Positions 47,460 to 59,867 of a stretch of DNA of 64,000 bases are shown here, piece after piece; position 1 is the first letter of the stretch, and each line of letters begins with the position of its first letter. A program made the position numbers and the translations under genes. The stretch is taken from the NCBI GenBank assembly GCA_947648205.1, contig CANSNC010000001.1, forward strand, positions 147,399 to 211,398, in the 5' to 3' direction. The notes beneath the pieces are model-generated. The model did no database searches and was not told the DNA's origin. It saw only the letters and a list, made by a program, of their open reading frames with translations. Source of the DNA: an uncultured Mycoplasma sp. (lineage in GTDB: Bacteria > Bacillota_I > Bacilli_A > Mycoplasmatales > Mycoplasmoidaceae).

Positions 47460-47491
47460 AAATCTACAACTATTATAGTTGTAGATTTTTA
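47460..47491. terminator. Bidirectional terminator
   Basis: A 13-bp perfect stem (47460-47472 with 47476-47488), with A before and T after. It lies between the secreted protein and the convergent helicase gene. Confidence 0.88.
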
Positions 47492-47492
47492 A

Positions 47493-50387
47493 TTAGTTAT
47501 AATTTAATGCATTCTTAATAGCATTATAAATAATTTCTTTCATATATTTTTTTCCTTCTATTACAGTTATTCTATATACTTTTATTTTTGATTCATTTAA
47601 TATTCTATCTTTTCTTAAATCTCTATTCTTTTGTATTGGATTTAAATGGTATTTTCCATCTATTTCTATTACTAGCTCTACCTTTTTATCAATGTTACTA
47701 TAAATAACAAAATCACAACGTGTTCAATTATTCATAATAAATTTTTTATCATCAATGTCATTTTCATATTTTTTAATATTTACTATATTATATAGGCAAA
47801 CATCATGTGAAAGCGAACACTCATTTTTAAAATGTTCATCAATTGTTTCTTGAATTCATTTTTTTGCTAATATTTCTGTATCATGTTTCATGTTTTTGCT
47901 GTCCTCTACAAAACCTTTAATTTTAAGAAACTCATCATAATTTTCATTTAAAATTTCTAGTATTGAAGGATTGTTATTTTTAAATTCAGAAATTGAAATA
48001 GATTCTGGATAATAATGATATGCATATCTAATAAAATCATTAATCAAGTTGCCTTTTTTAAGAAGATTTCAACTTACTAATACATGTAGTTGTTTTTTTG
48101 CTCTTGAAAATGCAACATTCATTAAATTTGCATTGTTAAGAAAATCAGATCTCATATAGTCTTCATTTGTCATATTAATATTGTCTTTGACTGTTGAAAA
48201 AAACACAATATCATTTTCTCTTCCTTGAAATTTGTGAACTGTATTAACATTATCACATATATCATTTAATTCTTTTTTAATAGTGTTAACTTGATTTTTA
48301 TATTGAGTAATAACAACAAAATCACTAATTTTGTTTCTACAAGCAATTTTTTTTATCATTTCTGCTTGTAATTTATTTTGATGATTATATTCATAATAGC
48401 CTTTATTTAAATATATGTTTAAACCAGTGTCACTACAATCATTTGTGTGTATTATTAACTCATTATTATAAAATTTTACATTTGAAAATCCAATTATTGA
48501 TGGAGGACATCTATAGTGTTCATTTAGCAATTGAGATACTAAATTATCTCCATATTTCTTATTAACACAATTCAACAAACTATTTGAATTATAATCATAA
48601 TATTCAGGTAAGTTATATTTACTAAATAATTCATTTATTTTCTTTTTGTGTTTGTATTCAACAACATGTTCAATTTGTTTTAAATCACCCACAATAACAA
48701 CATTTTTAGCACATGCTAATGCAACTATTGCAGATGTCAAATTAATCTGACTAGCTTCATCAAAAATGACATAGTCAAATAAATATCCGCCTGTACAATA
48801 CATTAATGAATGAGTTGTACTAAAGATTATTGGAAATCTTTCAATAAAATTATTAAATCTACTTTTATAGTTATCTTCATCACATTCACAATCTAAATTT
48901 CTATATTTATTTTCTATATAATTTTTAAATTTTTGTAAAAAAATATTTGTTATAAATGATTTTATCTCTTCAATATTATTATTGAATTTTAATGCTAGTG
49001 TTTTTGGAATATGTGAAATTAATTCTTTTTCTATATCTTGTTGTTTTTTTATTAATTCATTAATTGCAATTGAATAATATTTATACTTTATGTATTCTAT
49101 GATGTTTGCTATATTTTTTTTAATTTTTAAATACATTGATAAATTAAATTTAAGTAATTTCAATATTTTAAAAAATGATTTTATTATTTCCCATAAACTT
49201 AATTTACTATCGTTATAATTATTATTAAAAATAGTATTACAGCAATACAAAAAATTTAGTACTCATTTTGAATCAATAGATTTTCTCTTGCTAAAATATT
49301 TTTTGAAAAAAAGAATATTATCATTATCAAAATTTGAAAATATTTCATATTGCTCTTTCTCTTCTATTTTTAATTCACTAATTTTATTTTTTGATTCACC
49401 AGTTATTTTTTGATAATCACTAATTTTATTTATAATATTGTTTAGTTTTTCAACAGGTATATTATTTATTGCGTCACTATTAGTGTTTGCTTTGACATTG
49501 TTATTATTTTTATATTTACTAAAAAATGTATTAATATTTTCTTTCTTTCCTAAAAGAGCACTAATGTTTGTTACATTTAAATTATTGATTTTTTCTTCTA
49601 CATTTTTTATTGCACTATTGTTGTTAGATACAACAGCAACATTTTGATTTGAGTAAATAAGATTGGCAATTATATTTAATATTGTTTGTGTTTTACCTGT
49701 GCCTGGAGGACCATAAATAACACTTAAATTATGAGTTAATGCATTTTTAATAGCCAATAATTGAGACTTATTGAAACCAAAAGGTAGAATTATTGGATGA
49801 TTGTATTCCATTTTATCAATGGAATTTGATGATAAAAATTTATATAAAAAGTTTGATTTATTTAAAACATTAATTTTATTTAAATATTTAAGTAAAAATG
49901 ATTCATCATTATCACCACTATTTTCAAAAATATGAGATTCTATTTCTTTTAAATAATTAAGCAAATCTATACCTTTATTATTTTGGTTAAGTTCACTAAA
50001 AATAATGTTATTTTTATTTTCGATGATGGCTGTAAAATCTTTTTTAACAATCCCTATCTTATTGTCCCAAGAAAAGATATAATTAATATCTTCTATTTTA
50101 ATATTATTAGATTCACTTTTATTAATAACTTCATAATTAGAAAAATCTATATTTGAATATTCTGAAACAATACAAATAGCACTTTCTTTTAAAGTGTATT
50201 CCCTATCATTATTAAATGTTATATGATACATTGAGTTTTTATAAATGATATTTTTAATTTTTTTTGCACTATTAAAAATTCAACTCATTTTCTTTTTATA
50301 ATAAATAAAAACAATATAATCTTCTTGTAGAGTTATATTTTCATAATTCAAATCTTGTAATTTTGATAATCCTTTTGAAATTGACAT
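47493..50387 (-). CDS. SF1 (UPF1-like) helicase with C-terminal nuclease-like domain
   Basis: 964 residues once UGA is read as Trp. Helicase motifs in order: I IYGPPGTGKTQTI (about 226), Ia VAVVSNNNSAIKNVEEKI, II FDEASQINL (about 543), III IVGDLKQIEHV, IV EHYRCPPSII, V VHKFQGRENDIVFFS, VI NVAFSRAKKQLHV. The last about 170 residues hold RCDFVIYSN and VELVIEIDGKYH (about 908), a D...E-x-D pattern like the DUF559/DUF2726/Vsr-type endonuclease fold. Such helicase-nuclease fusions are common stand-alone defence proteins, but the role here is inferred. Its only neighbours are the broken Fic/Doc gene and a terminator. Confidence 0.82.
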
Positions 50388-50435
50388 AACAATTTAATTT
50401 TATTTAAAAATTAGAATAAATTAATAATAATACAA

Positions 50436-50482
50436 AAATATGAGTATAGTCATATGAAAAATCATTTGTTATACTCATATTT
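50436..50482. repeat. Inverted repeat in the helicase 5' flank
   Basis: A perfect 13-bp inverted repeat (50436-50448 with 50470-50482) with a 21-base loop in a 204-base non-coding gap (50388-50591). It could be an operator for the helicase gene or a terminator of the Fic/Doc gene. Nothing else was seen in the gap. Confidence 0.6.
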
Positions 50483-50591
50483 CAAATCAACAAGTATACA
50501 ATTTAATAATTATAGATTTATTATATATAGCAAATCTTTAATGCATTATATTTGTTGAATTTCATGAAGAACTAAATAAAAAATAATTATT

Positions 50592-51099
50592 TTATAATTT
50601 TAATCAAAGATTGTTAATAATAATATTACGTACTTCATCAATTAATTCATCTTCTGACAAATGTGAAAATCTAGATTTTCTAGCTTCTTTTTCCTTTCAA
50701 AATGAAATATCAATCATTAAATTTTCTCAATGTGAAATATATTTTTCTTTGTCATTAGAGAATTTTAAATAAAAACCAAAAAATTTAAAATAAGACATGT
50801 AGATATTATAGCAGTTCTTTTGTTACCATTTGAATATGCATGTGCATGAGTAATTCTTATTAGTAGTTCACTCACAAATCTTAATTGATCACCATCTTCA
50901 AAATATTTGTGAAGTAAAGAGTGCGCTATTGCATCAATTTTTCCTACCATTTTAACAAATAATTGTCATCTTCAAATGTGGATGTTTTAATAGTAGGTAC
51001 TTTTATAAAAGCATCTGAAATTAAATTTAAAATTATTTCACATAATTCTTTTGTTTCATCTGGTTTAAAGGTTCAAAAATAAACTTTCATTTTTTTCAT
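50592..51099 (-). pseudogene. Fic/Doc family toxin, broken by two frameshifts
   Basis: Three consecutive frames read as one Fic/Doc protein. Part 1 (from ATG 51099 or 51090) ends at a UAG near 50949. Part 2 (from 50950) has the motif HAYSNGNKRTA and ends at UAA 50765. Part 3 continues as FGFYLKFSNDKEKYISHW and runs to UAA at 50592. Each junction lies at a homopolymer (A4 near 50952, T6 near 50780), and one added base at each would restore a protein of about 168 residues. Doc-type proteins AMPylate or phosphorylate targets such as EF-Tu. Either a decayed toxin or homopolymer sequencing errors. A programmed shift at both sites is unlikely. Confidence 0.72.
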
Positions 51100-51166
51100 T
51101 GATTATAAATTAATTTAAAGAAAATATTATTTTCTTTCTAATCATACCTATTATATCCTTAGTGTT

Positions 51167-51196
51167 ATTAAAAAAATCACTGTATAACAGTGATTT
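51167..51196 (-). terminator. Terminator after the small 41-codon gene
   Basis: A 9-bp perfect stem (51174-51182 with 51188-51196) with a run of T on the minus strand. It lies between the small gene and the Fic/Doc remnant. Confidence 0.75.
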
Positions 51197-51320
51197 ATTT
51201 ATCTGCAAGAGCTTTTACTATTTCTATAAGTTCTTCATCCAAAGGAGCATTTACAGTTTCATCAAAAAGCTCTTTAATTTCTTTTTTAGATAAATTTCTT
51301 ACATTTTTGAAATCAAACAC
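51195..51320 (-). CDS. Possible 41-residue antitoxin
   Basis: GTG start at 51320 with AGGG eight bases upstream and a 41-codon frame ending UAA. The peptide is acidic and helical (LSKKEIKELFDETVNAPLDE then ELIEIVKALADK). It lies directly upstream of the Fic/Doc remnant on the same strand, the usual place of an antitoxin. No family was recognised, and a terminator separates it from the toxin, so the assignment rests on position. Confidence 0.5.
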   Translation of the reverse strand: MFDFKNVRNLSKKEIKELFDETVNAPLDEELIEIVKALADK

Positions 51321-51450
51321 AATAATACCCTATCAATATGATTATAAGTGTTTTTAACACTAATTTAAATCAATATTGAAATTGTAAATTATTTTTTACT
51401 ATTATTACACTTTACTTTTAATTTATTAACTGTTGATGTTAAAAAACATT

Positions 51451-53844
51451 TTATATATTTTGAATCAATGAAAAAATATTAGAAAAATTTTCTCAAACAT
51501 TATAATGTACATCAGCATTATTAGATCCATTAAATACAAATGGTAGAAATGAAGGCATTGTATTATCAGGGCTTTGGTAAAGTCCATTTCTATTTGAATC
51601 ATGACCTCAATATATTCCAACAGGAATTATTTTGTCATAATCTACATAGTTATAGGGATCTTCAAGTTGATAAACAGCAGAACCAGAAGCACCACCAGTT
51701 AGTTGAAATTTATTTTCTGGTAATGTTAGGTAATAATAAGGACCACGTAAATCACCTAAAACAGAGCTATTATATAATAAATTAGAATATTCATATCTTG
51801 GATTAACATTAGAAATTGAATTAAAATTTACTATTTTAGTTTCCTTTGGTTTTGAACTATTATATGGAATACCTGATATATTAATTCCATTATTTGAGTC
51901 AACATTTTTAGCTTGTTTATTTAGATTTAGGAATTTTTGATAAATTGGTTTCTTTACATAATTTGGATTTAGATAGTTAGTATTTGCTCCAAAACTTAAA
52001 CTTATTTTTACAATAGCCATATCTAAATTGTAGTTTTTGCTTGCTCCATCTGTTGTTTTAGAAAATAATTCAATATTATCATTGTTAAAGTCATGAATTA
52101 TTTTGATAGATTTTACATGTGTTTTATCAACAACATTTGGAGCATTTGGGATGTAATTAGGGCTACTTTCATTTAGTCCAATTTTAGGATTAACATTTAT
52201 TATTGCTTGTGCAGTGTTGTTGTTACTATATGAAACTAATTGAAATGGTTCTTTACTATTTGAGATTGGAAATGTTGAAACATAATTATTTTTATAATAA
52301 GTTCTTAGTGCACCAACATTTATATTCCCATTATTTCAATTGCCACTAATATCAGCAACTACATTATCTACAACATGAAGGTTTGTCATTAAATATCAAT
52401 CAAAATTATTAGCATTTTTATCAACTACATGTCAACTTCATGCTGTACCTTCTGTAAAGTATTTTCCATCTTGTACACCAAATCTTAATCTAAATGTATT
52501 ATTTTGTGAGAAATCTTTAAAATTAGAAAGGTTTGAATTATGATTAGTATCTAATGGTTTGAAACCAGATATTTCAAATGAAGTTGTTGTTTTGTAATTT
52601 CCTTTTTCCATAATATAAGTTAATACAAGAATTGAACTATCATAAGTTGATGGAACAGCTGAAATTAATTGACAGATTTTTCTATCAGCACCAAGTGCAA
52701 TAGTTGTTGGCAATCCATTAAATCAACTATTTAATTTTCCTTCTGTATTTATACTTGATGCATAAGTATTTTTAATTTGATCTACCTTATCATCTTTTAA
52801 AGTTATGTTAATTTGTTTAATATAATTATCAATATAATTTTTAGCATCTGTTAATGGATTAATTTTAAAATTACTATCATTAAAAACATATAATGATGAA
52901 TAATCATTTTTAGTTAACAAAAATTTAATTTCAATATTTCCATTACCTTTATCGATTGATGAAACAAATTCTGTAACTACTCCATATGAATTATTATTCA
53001 TTGGTAAATTATCATAAAACTCTTTAACACTAGATTCATTATTTAAAGTTTCTACTAAGGTATTAGATTTATCTTTTCCGCTTCTTACAAATGGGTTTAA
53101 ACTATTTTTATAATTCAATACTGAATTCTTATCACTGATGTTAGCTTCACCAACTTTAAAGCCATCTTTTGAGAAAGTATATGGTTTTGAATAACTATTA
53201 GATGAAATAATATATTTTACTTCTAGTGTTCCACTTTTCACTTCTGTACTTACTACAAATTCAACAACAATTGTTCCATTGTTTGTTGGTAATCCATCAA
53301 ATAATGCATTCACTTGGTTTTGTGTTTTAATACTAGAAGCAATAATTGTATTTAAACTAGATATTTTGTCTGATTTAATAGTTGGATTTAATTTATTTAT
53401 GAAATCTTCAACTACTTTAATATCATTGATTTTATTAACAGCTTTAAAACCAGTAGTTGAAAAACTGTATAAATAAGAATAATCATTTTTAGAGATTATA
53501 TATCTTACTTCAAGTGTTTGACTATTAGTACCTTCTTTTGCATCAATAAACTGAACTTCAATTGAGCCATGAGATTTTGGTAAACCATCAAAGTTTTCAA
53601 TTATTTTTTGTTCATTTGTAAAATATGAAACTTCATAGTCAGAAGTATTACCTTTAAAAATTGGATTTAATGATTTAACATAATTTGTTACATCAGTCTT
53701 ATCATCTGTATTAACACTAGAGTTATTATTTTCAACATTGTTTGAATTAACATTAGAATTTGTTTTACATGAAGTTGCAAAAACTAGTATTGGTGACACT
53801 GCTAATATTGAAGCAACATGTCAAATTTTATTTTTTATTTTCAT
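51451..53844 (-). CDS. Lipoprotein with repeated surface domains and a trypsin-like protease domain
   Basis: 797 residues. Signal peptide with lipobox FATSC (Cys 26). Residues of about 55-470 hold four similar units that begin LNP and contain LEVRYIISKNDYS-like and ENFDGLP-like blocks, resembling the mycoplasma lipoprotein-17/variable-surface-protein domain. The C-terminal part has a chymotrypsin-fold triad: His near 490 in TNLHVVDN, Asp near 608 in NLDMAIVKI, Ser near 720 in TGGASGSAVY. That is the arrangement in the DUF31 serine proteases of mycoplasmas (immunoglobulin protease MIP). UGA encodes Trp throughout. It is probably a surface protease cleaving host protein; the target is not known. 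Confidence 0.8.
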
Positions 53845-54071
53845 AGCCTACCCCATATAAAAATTATACTATTTTATAATGCTTAATATTGGCATTGTCA
53901 AGTAAAGAATATTATTAATAAAAATTATTTATAAAATAGTTAAATATTAAAATTAATGATTTAATATCATAGTCCTTTTAAAAATACTTAGCTTTGTATA
54001 ATTTTTTCTAAAAATTATTAATAGTCTTCGTTTTTATAATATAGGAATATAAAATTTATATTTTTCTATAA

Positions 54072-54602
54072 ATGAAAGTAAATATAAAAAAGAATAATAT
54101 GATTTCTAAAATAAATTTAGAAAAGAATGGGATACAATCTGGTGATTTTGTTAAAAATCAATTGATTAATTTTATTAAAGAACCTCATACTTGTAGTGGA
54201 GAAGAAATTATTGTTTCTATACAAGAAGATCAAAACGAATTGCAGTTAATTTCAATTTGTGGGAAAATTAAAATAATAAAAGGCAATAAAAATATGAGAC
54301 CAAATACAAATCAACTAATATTACAACAACTTGAAAAAATTAATAATACAATTGGTAATATAGAAATCAAAATTAATGAGATGGATAATAGAATTAGTAA
54401 TATAGAAGTCAAAATTGATGAAATGGATAAAAGAATTACAGTTATAGAAAATAAAATTGATGAAATGGATAATAGAATTACAGCTATAGAAACAAATATT
54501 GATTCTATAAATGATGAAATTATTGAAATTAAAGATAGATTAACTAAAATTGAGAGTTGTCCAACTATTAAAAAAGAATTATTAGAAGTTAATAAAAAAT
54601 AA
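54072..54602 (+). CDS. Coiled-coil repeat protein
   Basis: 176 residues. The N-terminal half (1-75) is unassigned. From residue 85 to 160 there are near-identical 14-residue units of the form IEVKIDEMDKRITV, a parallel coiled coil with a-d Ile/Met spacing, similar in style to the DUF16 proteins of Mycoplasma pneumoniae. Function unknown. It lies directly ahead of the type I restriction locus; weak SD; terminator after. Confidence 0.7.
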   Translation: MKVNIKKNNMISKINLEKNGIQSGDFVKNQLINFIKEPHTCSGEEIIVSIQEDQNELQLISICGKIKIIKGNKNMRPNTNQLILQQLEKINNTIGNIEIKINEMDNRISNIEVKIDEMDKRITVIENKIDEMDNRITAIETNIDSINDEIIEIKDRLTKIESCPTIKKELLEVNKK

Positions 54603-54616
54603 ATTAAGTAAATTTT

Positions 54617-54646
54617 AGCAAACTAAGTAATTAGTTTGCTTTTTTG
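54617..54646 (+). terminator. Terminator after the coiled-coil gene
   Basis: A 10-bp perfect stem (54617-54626 with 54631-54640), a four-base loop and T-run. Confidence 0.88.
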
Positions 54647-54733
54647 TTGATTCAAAATGAATAATTAATATAAAAAAATATTTTATGTCCATAAAACAAA
54701 AAAATGTGTTACGATATCATTGTGGAGAATTCT

Positions 54734-55318
54734 ATGAATAATATAAAACTGTCAGAATTATGTGAAATTTTTATAGGGGTGAATAGATTTAAAACTCAAA
54801 ATCAATTACTTGATAAAAGTGAATATATTCATTCATACAATTTGTATAGACCATCACCAAATAATTCTATATTAATTTCAAATGACAATTATAATTTTGA
54901 AAAATGTTATTTTGATAAATTAATAGATGAGAAAAATTTCCTTTTAAAAGGTGATATATTAATGAAATTGGTAATGCCATTTAAATTTATATTAATAGAT
55001 GAAACAATTAATATGTTTTTAGCTTCATCACAATACTGTATTTTTAGAATTAGAAATAAAAATCTAATTACTCCAAAACAATTATGATTGTATTTGAATA
55101 TGTACTTTGAAGAAGAGTTTAAACAATACATAAATAAAACTTTAGGCATATTTTCTATAAAAACTTCAGATTTTAAAAATAAATTTATAAATTTAGATAA
55201 AGTGAATGATAAAAAAGCAAATTTATTTTATAAATCTAAATTTTTAGAAGAACTGCATATTAAAAGAAGAATATTACTTGAAAAAATTATTAGTAATTTA
55301 TGTAATAGAAAGGAATAA
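54734..55318 (+). CDS. Half-length HsdS-like specificity protein
   Basis: 194 residues in one piece with UGA as Trp. The pattern fits one target-recognition domain plus one conserved helix of a type I S subunit: LSELCEIFIGVNR at the start, FLLKGDILMKL and SSQYCIFRIR in the TRD, and a final helix FLEELHIKRRILLEKII. No second TRD is present. The ATG at 54734 follows GGAG; an upstream ATG at 54704 would precede it. It lies four bases before hsdR. Other half-S proteins act as dimers or as regulators. Confidence 0.65.
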
Positions 55319-55321
55319 TGT

Positions 55322-58303
55322 ATGTCAGATAGATTAACTAGTGAATATGAAATTGAAACAAAGTTATGTAATAAACTTGTTGAATTAGGCTATAAGGATA
55401 GATCTAGTGATATTAACACAATTGAAGCAATTGAAAAAAATATAAAATATCATATAGAAAGATTAAATAAAAACATAACAGGTGGGTTAGATGGTAAACC
55501 ATTAGATGATGATAAATTTTATAATCTTATTTTGAAAAAAATTTATAGTAATAATATCTATAAAAATGGCAAATGAATAAGAGATAAAATAGATATTTCA
55601 AAAGATGGCGGAAATCAACACTATTGATTTGATCTTTTTGATAAAGAAAATTTAGATAATAATGTATTTGAGTTTAGTAGACAAGTTAAACACAAATGTG
55701 TAACTTCAAGGGAAGGAAATAGAAGTGATCTTACTATATTTATTAATGGTATCCCAATTGTTCAAATAGAGTTAAAAAGAGATAGGGTTGATATTGAAGA
55801 AGCATTTAATCAAATTTGTAGATATAAAAAAGAGTCTTTTGATATTGATAGTCCATTTAAATTAGTGCAAATATTTATTATAGCCAACAAAACTAGAACT
55901 AAATATTTTGCAAATGCTAATAACATTCAAAAAAAATTTTATTTTGAATGAAAAGATGAAGAAAATAAATGTTTAGGTGAAGTTTATGATGTAGCTGTAT
56001 CAATGTTAAATAAACAAACATTGTTCAATTTAATTATTAATTATATGATTTTTACTATTGAAGATAATAATGAAACTATTATGATATTAAGATCATATCA
56101 ATATTATGCAGTTGAAAGAATTATTCAACATATAAAAGATACTGAAGAACAAAATAAAATCATTACTAATTTGGATGAAAGGTCAAAATTAAATGGTTAT
56201 ATATGACATGCAACAGGATCTGGTAAAACTTTAACTTCTTTTAAAGTTGCAGAATTGTTAAGTAAGAACAAATTTATTAATATAGAAAAATCAATTTTTT
56301 TAGTTGATAGATTAGATTTAAATTTCCAAACAATGGATTCTTTTAATTCATTTTTAAACAATGAAAACAGAATTGATGATATAAAAAGCGTAGATAGTAC
56401 AGATGAATTGAAAAGACAATTGCTAGATTCCACAAAAAAAATTATTATTACAACAATACAAAAAATGAATAATCTATTAACTAGAAATAATCATGAATTT
56501 ATTAATAAAAATAAAGAATTCATAAATAGAAATTTTGTTTTTATTGTTGATGAATGTCATAGAACACAATTTGGTGAGATGCATAAAGAATTAAGAAATG
56601 CATTTCAAAAATCAAGATTAATTGGATTTACAGGCACTCCAATTTTCCCGTCTAATCAAAAAGATGGAAATACTACTGAGGAAATATTTGGTAAGTGTTT
56701 ACATAATTACAAAATGGTTGATGCTATTCATGATAGAAATGTATTGCAATTTACAATTGAATATATTCAAGGCCCTAAAAAAAAATTAGCACCTGGTGAT
56801 GATATTGATTCAGAAGGTGTTGAAAAAGATAAAGAAGTTTTTGAAATTGATATAGAAGGTTTTTTTAAAAGTGATCAATATATAAATAAAGTAGTAGATT
56901 ATATTTATCAAATAAATGATAAAAAGACATACAACAGATCTTATAAATCAATGTTAGTTTGTCAAGATGTTGAAAGTGCATGTAAATATTATTTTAGATT
57001 TAGAGAAGCACATCCAGATTTAAAAGTAGCAGTGCTATTTAGCAAAAATAGTAATGATGAAAAAATTAGTGAATCAGATGATGGACAGGTTATATATGCT
57101 AAAGAAAATTTGAATAGAGTTATGGAAGCATATAACAAAGATTATGGTAAAAGTCATAGTGAATTTGATTTTAAAAAATATAGTAGAGAAATTCAAAATT
57201 ATTTAAAAGATAAAAATGGGAAAATTGATTTAATAATAGTTGTAAAAATGTTAACGACTGGTTTTGATGCAAAACCTATTAATACAGTTTATTTAGATAG
57301 AAGTTTAAAATCTTATGAATTAATTCAAACAATAAGTCGTGCAAATAGAGTATTTGATTTATCAAAAGACAAAGCTAATATTGTTAGCTTTAGAACATTT
57401 AAAAAGAATGTTGATCAAGCAATATCTTTATATTGTGATAATAATTCATTATTACAAGTGTTTCAAAAAGAGACATTAGAAGATCTAACAAAAAAAGCAA
57501 ATTGTGAAATAGAAGAAATTATTTCTAAATGACCAACAGTTTTGGATATCAAAAATGAAATGAGTGAAATAGCTAAAAGAAATTTTGTAACTAGTATGAA
57601 AAAATTTAACAAATTCTATTTAGTTGCAAAGACATTTATTGAGTTTAAGCAAGAAATGATAAATTGATCAATTGAAACTATTGAAGAATATAGAAATGTT
57701 CAAAAAGAAATTCATAGACTAACAAAAAGATATAACGATAAAGAATCAGTTTTAAATGAAATTGATTTTGAATTAGAAGTAATTAAAGTTGATGAAATTA
57801 ATGTTGACTATATTTTGAATGAACTAGATAAATTAAAGACAATTACTGATAAAACTGTTTTTGAAATGAATATACAAAAGATTATTGACGAAATTGAAAA
57901 AAAAGGATTAAAGTCAAAAGCAAAATTAATTGAGGAATTTATTCAAAAATGAAAAATGCAAATGATTAATAATGAAATAAGTGAATCACAATTAAGTGAG
58001 CATACAGCAAAAATGTATGGCGAATTTAGAATTGAAAAGATGAGAAATAAAATTCTAGAATTTGCTCAAGAAAATAATTTAGACACTAGTAGTTTAATTG
58101 AAATCATTAGTAAAAAAAATATTGAGCAAAAAGATTCGGCCTTATATAGAGATGAAATAAGAAAAAATGTTTTAAACGATAACAAATTGGGAATAATAAG
58201 ACAAAATGAATTAATAAATAAAATTATTGATTTTATTGACAATATTTATAATGATGATTTTGTTATAAATATTTTATTAAATGACAGTGTAAATAGCAAT
58301 TAA
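55322..58303 (+). CDS. hsdR: Type I restriction enzyme R subunit
   Basis: 993 residues. The N-terminal nuclease has RSDLTIF (Asp at about 136) and VQIELKRD (Glu 150, Lys 152). The translocase has HATGSGKTLTS (about 299), FIVDECHRTQFG (about 410) and GFTGTPIF; motif VI is TISRANRV. The C-terminal helical region binds the methylase. UGA encodes Trp at several places. SD GAAAGGA. Followed by hsdM at 14 bases. Confidence 0.95.
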
Positions 58304-58317
58304 TTTAAGGAGAAAAT

Positions 58318-59862
58318 ATGTCAAGTTTCGAACAAAAAAATGAGTTATATAGTAAGCTTAATGCAATCTGTGATGTTTTGCGAAAAACAATGGATGCATC
58401 AGAATATAGAAATTATATTTTGGGATTTATTTTTTATAAATATATTTCTGAAAAATTTATCAATTTAGCAAATGAATTACTTGAAGGCGATAATGTAAAA
58501 TACTTAGATGTAAAAAATAAAGAAATAAAAGAAGAAACTGATAAATCTTTAAAAGAAACTCTTGGGTATTTTATTGAAAAAGAAGATTTGTTTTCAACAT
58601 GGGTTGATAAACTAAATAATGGTGAAAACATTCTTCCTGATATAGAAAAAGGTTTAAAAAAAGTTGAAGAATCAACAATTGGATTACCTTCTGAAAACGA
58701 TTTTAAAAATCTTTTTGGGGATATAAATTTTGCATCTTCAAAATTGGGTAATTCTACAACTGCAAAAAATAATACTATAAAGCATATTATTTTAAAATTA
58801 AATGAAATTAAATATGGTTTTGATGATGCAAAAATAGACATATTAGGTGATGCATATGAACATCTTATTGCAAATTTTGCAAGTGAAGCTGGTAAAAAAG
58901 CTGGTGAATTTTATACCCCACAAGAAGTTTCGCAAATTTTAGCAAGAATTGTAACATCTAATATGGCAGATAGAAAAATATTAAAAAATGCATATGATCC
59001 AACATGTGGATCAGGTTCATTATTATTACAAATTTCTAAATTAATAAAAGTTGGTAAATTGTGTGGTCAAGAGGTAAAAGATACAACATTTAACCTTTGT
59101 AGAATGAATATGTTTTTAAGAGGTAAAGATTATCATGACTTTGATATAAGACTTGAAGACACAATTTTACACCCTCAGCATAAAGATCAAAAATTTGATG
59201 TAATAGTAGCAAATCCTCCTTTCTCATTACCATGAGATGCTCCAGAAAGTTTTTTAAGTGATCCAAGATTTAGTGATTATGGAAAACTTGCACCTAAATC
59301 AAAAATGGATTATGCATTTATTCAACACATGATTTATCATTTAGCAGATGATGGAACAATGGCAACAATTATGCCTCATGGTGTTTTATTTAGAGGAGCA
59401 GCTGAAGGTATTATTAGACAATATATAATAGAAAAACAAAATTACTTAGATGCAGTAATTGGATTACCAGCAAACATATTTTATGGAACAAGTATTCCAA
59501 GTTGTATTTTAGTATTCAAGAAAAACAGAAAAAAAGATGACCCAATTTTATTTATAGAAGCTAGTCGTGAATTTGAAAAAGGTAAAAATCAAAATAAATT
59601 AAGTCAAGAAAACATAAATAAAATTGTAGATACTTATGCTAATAAAAAAGAAATTGAAAAATATTCTAGATTAGTTAATTTAGATGAAATCAAAGAAAAT
59701 GAATATAACTTAAACATTACTCGTTATGTAGATACATTTGAGGAAGAAGAAGAAATAGATATTGAAGCAGTTAATAGAGAACTAAAAGAATTAAATTTAA
59801 AAATAGCAGAAACAGAAAAAGAAATTGAGGAGATGATTAAAGAATTAGTTAGAATGGAATAG
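58318..59862 (+). CDS. hsdM: Type I DNA methyltransferase M subunit
   Basis: 514 residues. An N-terminal helical domain (NAICDVLRKTMDASEYRNYI), then GEFYTPQEVS, SAM motif I DPTCGSGSLL (about 227) and motif IV NPPFSLPWD (about 299), typical of gamma-class N6-adenine methyltransferases. The C-terminus is a charged coiled coil for S binding. SD AAGGAG. The unknown 602-residue gene follows at five bases, overlapping the same transcript. Confidence 0.95.
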
Positions 59863-59867
59863 AAAGT

